DNA from: Centropus unirufus
Lineage: Eukaryota > Chordata > Aves > Cuculiformes > Centropidae
Assembly (NCBI GenBank): GCA_013397695.1
Contig: VYZI01000033.1
Location: 575,092 to 639,091, forward strand
DNA: 64,000 bases
Direction of reading: 5' to 3'
Positions 60,261 through 64,000 of the stretch are shown one piece after another. The position numbers were made by a program, and so were the translations under genes. A model generated the notes under the pieces. It ran no database searches. It was not told the DNA's origin and saw nothing but the letters and a program-made list of their open reading frames with translations. How positions within the stretch are numbered: position 1 is the first letter of the stretch; every line of letters starts with the position of its first letter.

Positions 60261-63200
60261 TCACCTTGCAGCTGAGGACAAAAGCTTGCTATTAAGATCT
60301 ACTAAACCAGCAAGAGAGTAGGCTGCTGGCAACAATTTATTTTACCTCAAGGCATTTTGGATGACTTGGTGTTCTATTAAATACTGAGCAGGAGCCGTCA
60401 AAACAGATGCTGTCTGGCACAAATGTCTCACCCTAGCAGTGTTCCAGTACTTGCCTACTTCAGCAGCATCTCCTTGCAGGCTGTATTTCTGAGCTGGTAA
60501 CCAGCTCCATTTGAAGAGAGAAGAAAACCAAAGACTTAATCCGTCCACCAGTGCCAGCAGAACCCTCTCATGCACAGTGCACTCATGTTGTAGAAATTAT
60601 ACCAAAACATACCGTTCCACCTTACCTAAACACCTCAGCCACACAGTTCCAACCTTGCTCCATAATAAAAGCTAGACAATTTTCCATCAGTAACCAAAGA
60701 CCTCGAACTCAACTCGATGATTTGAGAACTTTCATATTTACTTGATGCTCTAACTTGCATGGCAGAATATAAAAAACTCTGAACCTGTCTGCATTTCTCT
60801 ATACAATTGTTTCAGTCATCTTATCTTACCCACCTTGCTGATGAATGAGTTCTTACACTCCGTTGTCACCACTTCCACTGTTGCTATTACTTCTATAGCA
60901 ATGAAGATCTTGCCAGGACTTGGGTACATTTCACAAACCCTATCTATATTTAACTAAGTGAGTCTGTCAACCCAGACAACTTACAAACTAATTACATTTC
61001 ACTTCAGAAGGTATTTATAGAAGGGTCAATGTCTAGATTTAACGCTTTTGTTCATTCGGAATAAAGAGACATTCGTATCCATTGCTGCTATGCTAAGGTG
61101 TCATGCTTAAACAGGGAATTATTTCAGCAGGTAGTGAGAGGCTTGTCACTGCTGTCTTGCTGAGCTGGGATATACTGGGCTATGAGGTAGCAGTGAGGTC
61201 TGTGTTCACTTGCTTGCATTTGCAAAGCTGCCCTCCTTAAGGGTAGGGAGGGAACATAAGTTCTATTTTTCCTTTGTTTTCCTTGTGTCGCTGCTATATT
61301 CCTACAAGTGCTTCTGTGACAGTCCCAAAGTTGACACAGTCTCATCTTGATGTGTTGAATCCCTGCTGAGTCCAGGAAGCTTTGGCTGCATACAGTCACA
61401 TTTGATGGGACTCCCAAGGTGAGGTTCTGGCTTCAGGTCCTCTGACACAATGCTGACACAGCACCTTCGGCACATGGAAGGTGCACAGCTTTCAGGCCAA
61501 CCAGAGCAGGCTGACCGAAGCCACCTGAAATTTACCCACTGAAGCCTTCATGAAAGAGGACACAATATAAAAGATCAAGATTCTCAGTGGTGACTGAGCA
61601 ATGCTATTTATGCCACCTTCAACTCAGCTGAAATTGAACACTACTCCGTGTAGCCCTTTCTCCCCCAAAATGTGTCCAAATCACCCTGCTGTTCTTGTTT
61701 CTCATGATAGGCAAATTAACATTCAAAACAATGATACACAAAAATAGATTCAATAGCATAACCTAAGGGAAAAACCCTTAGTTCAGGCATTGTGTTTCAT
61801 ATGGAAAAAAATGACCCTGTGATGATTCTGATTGATTGATTGAATCATTACTTTTCAATACTTTATATGCTGTGCTTGTTAATCTAACAATTTGTTTACA
61901 ATAGGCACTTATAGGTAATATGAATATATAATGAATCTAGAGTGACTGTATTTTGTTACCTAACACAGAGAGAAATAGTGTACTACCGAAATGGGTAGTA
62001 GGATGTATTTTATCAGGCTGCTATTCCATTAGCTAGATGAGGCTTGGCTAGACATAAGAGCTTGCACGTATTACTCTAACAGTGGTACTCAAAAGAACAA
62101 AGTTCATTTTAAGATTTAGAGAAACATCCCCTTAAATTTTGGCTCTCTTGCATATATTGATTTGTATCCCAGCACATTTTTGTTGCTGGAGGTAGATCTC
62201 CTCTGATAATGTTGATAATAGGAACCAGTTAGGACTAGCAAACCTATTTTGCTTGGTGTATTAGCACTTCCATTTTAGAATAATCCTAGTAGCTGATTCT
62301 GTAGTATTTACAATTTTTATAAGTGCCGATTATATTTTCAAAGTCAAAGTGGGATAAAATTAGTGCATTGTACCCCATTGTTGCTGCTTTCTATAGTAGT
62401 CAGCCACATATATTGAACAATGCCATATGAATGTAATTTTGAGAGGCAAGAGCTTGATTCTTTAAAAACACTTACATGGGCAATATGAGCTCTTGCTGAG
62501 GATCTTCATCACGCAGATATTGTGCATTCAGTCTAGTTGATAAAGAAAACCTAAGTTCTATGGACACACAGGGGAATGTGGGTGGAGTTCTGGCAAATGA
62601 ATGTTTTTTTCACCACTGAAGTCCATTCAGTAGTAAATAAAACTATATCTTATCACACCATTTGCACACTCCACTTCTCAGGGAATAATATCTGTACATC
62701 TCATTTGCAAATGTCTATTGAGAGTACTTTTGGCCACTGGTAATGAGTGGGATTTGGAAAGAGTCCTTTCTGTGAGGCTTGCAGGTCTATCTGGGAATGA
62801 TGGATGACTTTCAGCAGCAAAGATTTTCTAACAAATGACATTCCAAAGCAGCCTTACAAAGTACTCATAGCTAATGTCAATAATTCTCTCTTTGCCAGTT
62901 TAAATACCATTCTGAGTCTCTCATACCCTCACTGGTTCAGTACACTGGCAAAATTAGCAAGCTAATGTCACCACTCCTTGTAGATAAACACATGTGTAAA
63001 GTGTCAGGCATAAGGAGGAGATTACTGAACACATATTTCTAAGTACCACTTATGAATACAACACATGTAGCTTGTGGAAATGTTGACATCATCTAAAGAG
63101 GATAGCAAGACTTGCAACCACAGTGAATTATATCATTAGCCAAACTGGAAAGTAATCATTCCTTACAGCTGCCAGAGTCCGTCTCTGTCCTGGAACTCCT

Positions 63201-64000
63201 GTTTTCCTGAGGAAAAATGTATCACTAAATTAAGATAAACATCATGACTGTGAAAGTTCCACAAAACATATGTGACATACACAAACATAGCTTTCTGCAG
63301 GCTGATGCATTTAATGGAGCTTCTCATCTTTTTCTTGCTTGAGAAAGACACATCATTAAGTATGGAAAAGAGGGTGAGGAGTATGGATGGAAACACAGAG
63401 GATTTCCAGAATGCAGACCACTGTGAAGGTGGTCATAAACCAGTAAGATTGCTTCAGTGACACACAGAGGCTGTGGCTGGGATTAGAAGCCTACAGAGCT
63501 TGTCCTGCTTACAGCTCAAGGGAGAGAATCCCAGCTCCAGAAAGCTCAGAGACAAATAATCCAGGCAATACACAGAAACTGGAAAACAAAAAATATAACA
63601 TCAAAACAATGTGTGCCCAGTCTCATTGTAGGCATCTGCATACTTTCCTGGCCCTCTCCTTTCTCTTGTGTATAAAAACCTTATGTGCCAAGTATGACCC
63701 TAGGGTTTTTTCAACAGTCTTTGCTGCAGCAGATGTGTCTCTTGGAGAAATGGCTGAAGCATAAGCATGTGTTACAAATGAGCCCACTGGGTGTTATTTG
63801 TGTTAAAAAGAAATGTTGATGTCCATACAAACTAATAACCAGGAACAGTGTGCAAGCTGGTGAGAGCTAGGAGACAAGGCAGCTGCTTGGCAGAGCCGAA
63901 GGCAAGAGCAATGGAAAGACATAAGAGGAGGAACAAGCAGGACTGAGTACTTGGAGTAATAGGCATGACTAGGGCTTGTTTTCTGGGTATATCAAAGAGA
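60261..64000. other. Unique AT-rich desert sequence, nothing recognised
   Basis: No coding exon, CpG island or identifiable transposon up to the window end. A (GATT)3 microsatellite lies at about 61,839-61,852. Short frames have no known domains. Confidence 0.5.

Noticed and set aside
1..64000. Search by eye for tRNA, rRNA and well-known developmental microRNAs (miR-9, miR-10, miR-124, miR-196, miR-219)
   Set aside because: None of their characteristic sequences was seen on either strand; an exhaustive covariance-model search was not possible.
1..64000. Endogenous retrovirus or LTR element
   Set aside because: No paired long terminal repeats, primer-binding site or gag/pol motif was recognised; all RT remnants seen fit non-LTR LINEs.

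Overview
The window looks like non-coding DNA from a bird nuclear genome. The main support is two CR1 LINE copies (about 22,772-23,402 and 40,255-40,625). Their 3' ends, read on the minus strand, show the short ATTCTATGAT-type terminal sequence and the CR1 reverse-transcriptase C-terminus (an SLEVFKARLD-type motif) typical of birds. Older, heavily decayed CR1/L3-like copies and a probable L2-like relic fit the same picture. I found no protein-coding exon I can assign to a known gene, no tRNA, rRNA or known microRNA, no CRISPR array and no prokaryotic features. The open frames in the AT-rich part are short and without recognisable domains, as expected by chance; several begin at non-ATG codons.

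The window has two parts. Positions 1 to about 9,600 are GC-rich and hold about eight separate CpG-dense islands (roughly 545-1,059, 2,875-3,180, 4,485-4,765 with a weak extension to about 5,480, 6,360-6,640, 7,110-7,640, 7,990-8,245, 8,690-9,060 and 9,235-9,600). They are separated by AT-richer blocks full of homeodomain-, SOX-, POU- and nuclear-receptor-like motifs. That layout is typical of the surroundings of a vertebrate developmental regulator gene (a Polycomb-type CpG-island cluster), but I cannot name the gene from this sequence. One island ends in a strong splice-donor match (1,060), so an unspliced first exon of an unnamed transcript, perhaps a long non-coding RNA, may begin here.

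From about 9,600 to 64,000 the sequence is an AT-rich, nearly repeat-free gene desert. It contains several blocks that look like conserved non-coding elements (about 9,600-10,990, 24,780-25,440, 39,040-39,290, 39,600-39,890, 47,040-47,640 and 60,090-60,260) and a cluster of LINE relics at about 40,250-51,540. My working reading is that the CpG-island cluster belongs to a developmental gene, or a divergent transcript beside it, and that the desert carries its distal enhancers. That is inference; conservation and chromatin data would decide it.
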